In this document: in pieces, positions 5,539 to 5,813 of the stretch | How positions within the stretch are numbered: position 1 is the first letter of the stretch | Layout of the letters: each line of letters opens with the position of its first letter | DNA from: DATEPR01 sp036269975 | Lineage (GTDB): Bacteria; Actinomycetota; Actinomycetes; Mycobacteriales; Pseudonocardiaceae | Direction: 5' to 3' | Length of the DNA stretch: 5,813 bases | Assembly (NCBI GenBank): GCA_036269975.1 | Contig: DATBDL010000343.1 | Location: 1-5,813, forward strand | Translations under genes and position numbers: made by a program | Notes under the pieces: model-generated | Seen by the model: only the letters and a program-made list of their open reading frames with translations | The model's database searches: none | What the model was told of the DNA's origin: nothing

Positions 5539-5813
5539 ATGGCGGACGGCACACTACCCGCGAGAGGCAGCCTGGCGCTGGGAGTGCCACCAGCCGCACC
5601 GGGCACCCTGTTCGCGCTGACGGTGGTAGGCGGGATAGTGGTCGGCGCGAGGGAGGGACGGACAGTCCTCTTCGGACGCAACCGCCCAGACGTAGAGGTG
5701 TGCGTGGGCGAGGACGATCAGCGGGTGAGCCGACAACACGGAACGCTCGCCAGACAGGGCGCTCAGTGGTGGGTAAGCAACACGGGCCAACTACCGGTGC
5801 GGCTACCGGGATC
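5539..5813 (+). CDS. FHA-domain protein, N-terminal part (runs off right edge)
   Basis: FHA domains bind phosphothreonine peptides, so this is a likely substrate or adaptor of the adjacent kinase. The first 91 codons are present and open to the edge. An N-terminal region of about 40 residues leads into LFGRN (44-48), a short strand DVEVCV (51-56), VSRQHG (63-68) and WWVSNTG (77-83). G46, R47, S64, R65, H67 and N81 match the conserved FHA positions; the loop after N81 reads TGQLPVRLPG rather than the common NGT-x-VNG, which suggests a subfamily. The ATG at 5539 has GGAGG (5530-5534) four bases upstream. An in-frame GTG at 5500 is possible but lacks a good ribosome site. The gene lies 72 bases after the kinase with no strong terminator between, so co-transcription is likely. 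What follows the FHA domain cannot be seen. Confidence 0.85.
   Translation, partial: MADGTLPARGSLALGVPPAAPGTLFALTVVGGIVVGAREGRTVLFGRNRPDVEVCVGEDDQRVSRQHGTLARQGAQWWVSNTGQLPVRLPG

Overview
The window is high-GC DNA with strongly G/C-biased third codon positions, GTG starts and actinobacterial-style proteins: a membrane Ser/Thr kinase, an FHA protein and an SbcCD operon. This points to an actinomycete. Pseudonocardiales is a reasonable guess, but nothing here fixes the genus.

Two divergent transcription units leave a shared intergenic region at 3517-3720. Leftward (minus strand) lies a tightly packed operon: a HerA-like hexameric ATPase (3516 to 1720), SbcD/Mre11 nuclease (1720 to 551) and SbcC/Rad50 ATPase (551 to beyond the left edge, only the first 183 codons present). 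Both junctions are one-base TGATG stop/start overlaps, so the three proteins are probably made together. The set resembles the archaeal HerA-Mre11-Rad50 DNA-end processing cluster. Its usual partner nuclease NurA is not in view and, if present, would lie beyond the left edge.

Rightward (plus strand) lies a transmembrane Ser/Thr protein kinase (3721-5466). Its predicted external part is an internal duplication of a four-cysteine domain. After a 72-base gap comes the start of an FHA-domain protein (5539 to beyond the right edge). Kinase plus FHA is a natural phospho-signalling pair: the kinase would phosphorylate threonines and the FHA domain would bind a phosphothreonine ligand.

The divergent intergenic region carries a -10-like hexamer for each direction and small inverted repeats next to each, so the repair operon and the signalling pair may share control. 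The most interesting points are the HerA-SbcD-SbcC operon with its non-canonical P-loop in the HerA-like protein, and the duplicated cysteine-rich sensor on a kinase that lacks the usual HRD arginine. I see no RNA genes, CRISPR arrays, insertion sequences or attachment sites.
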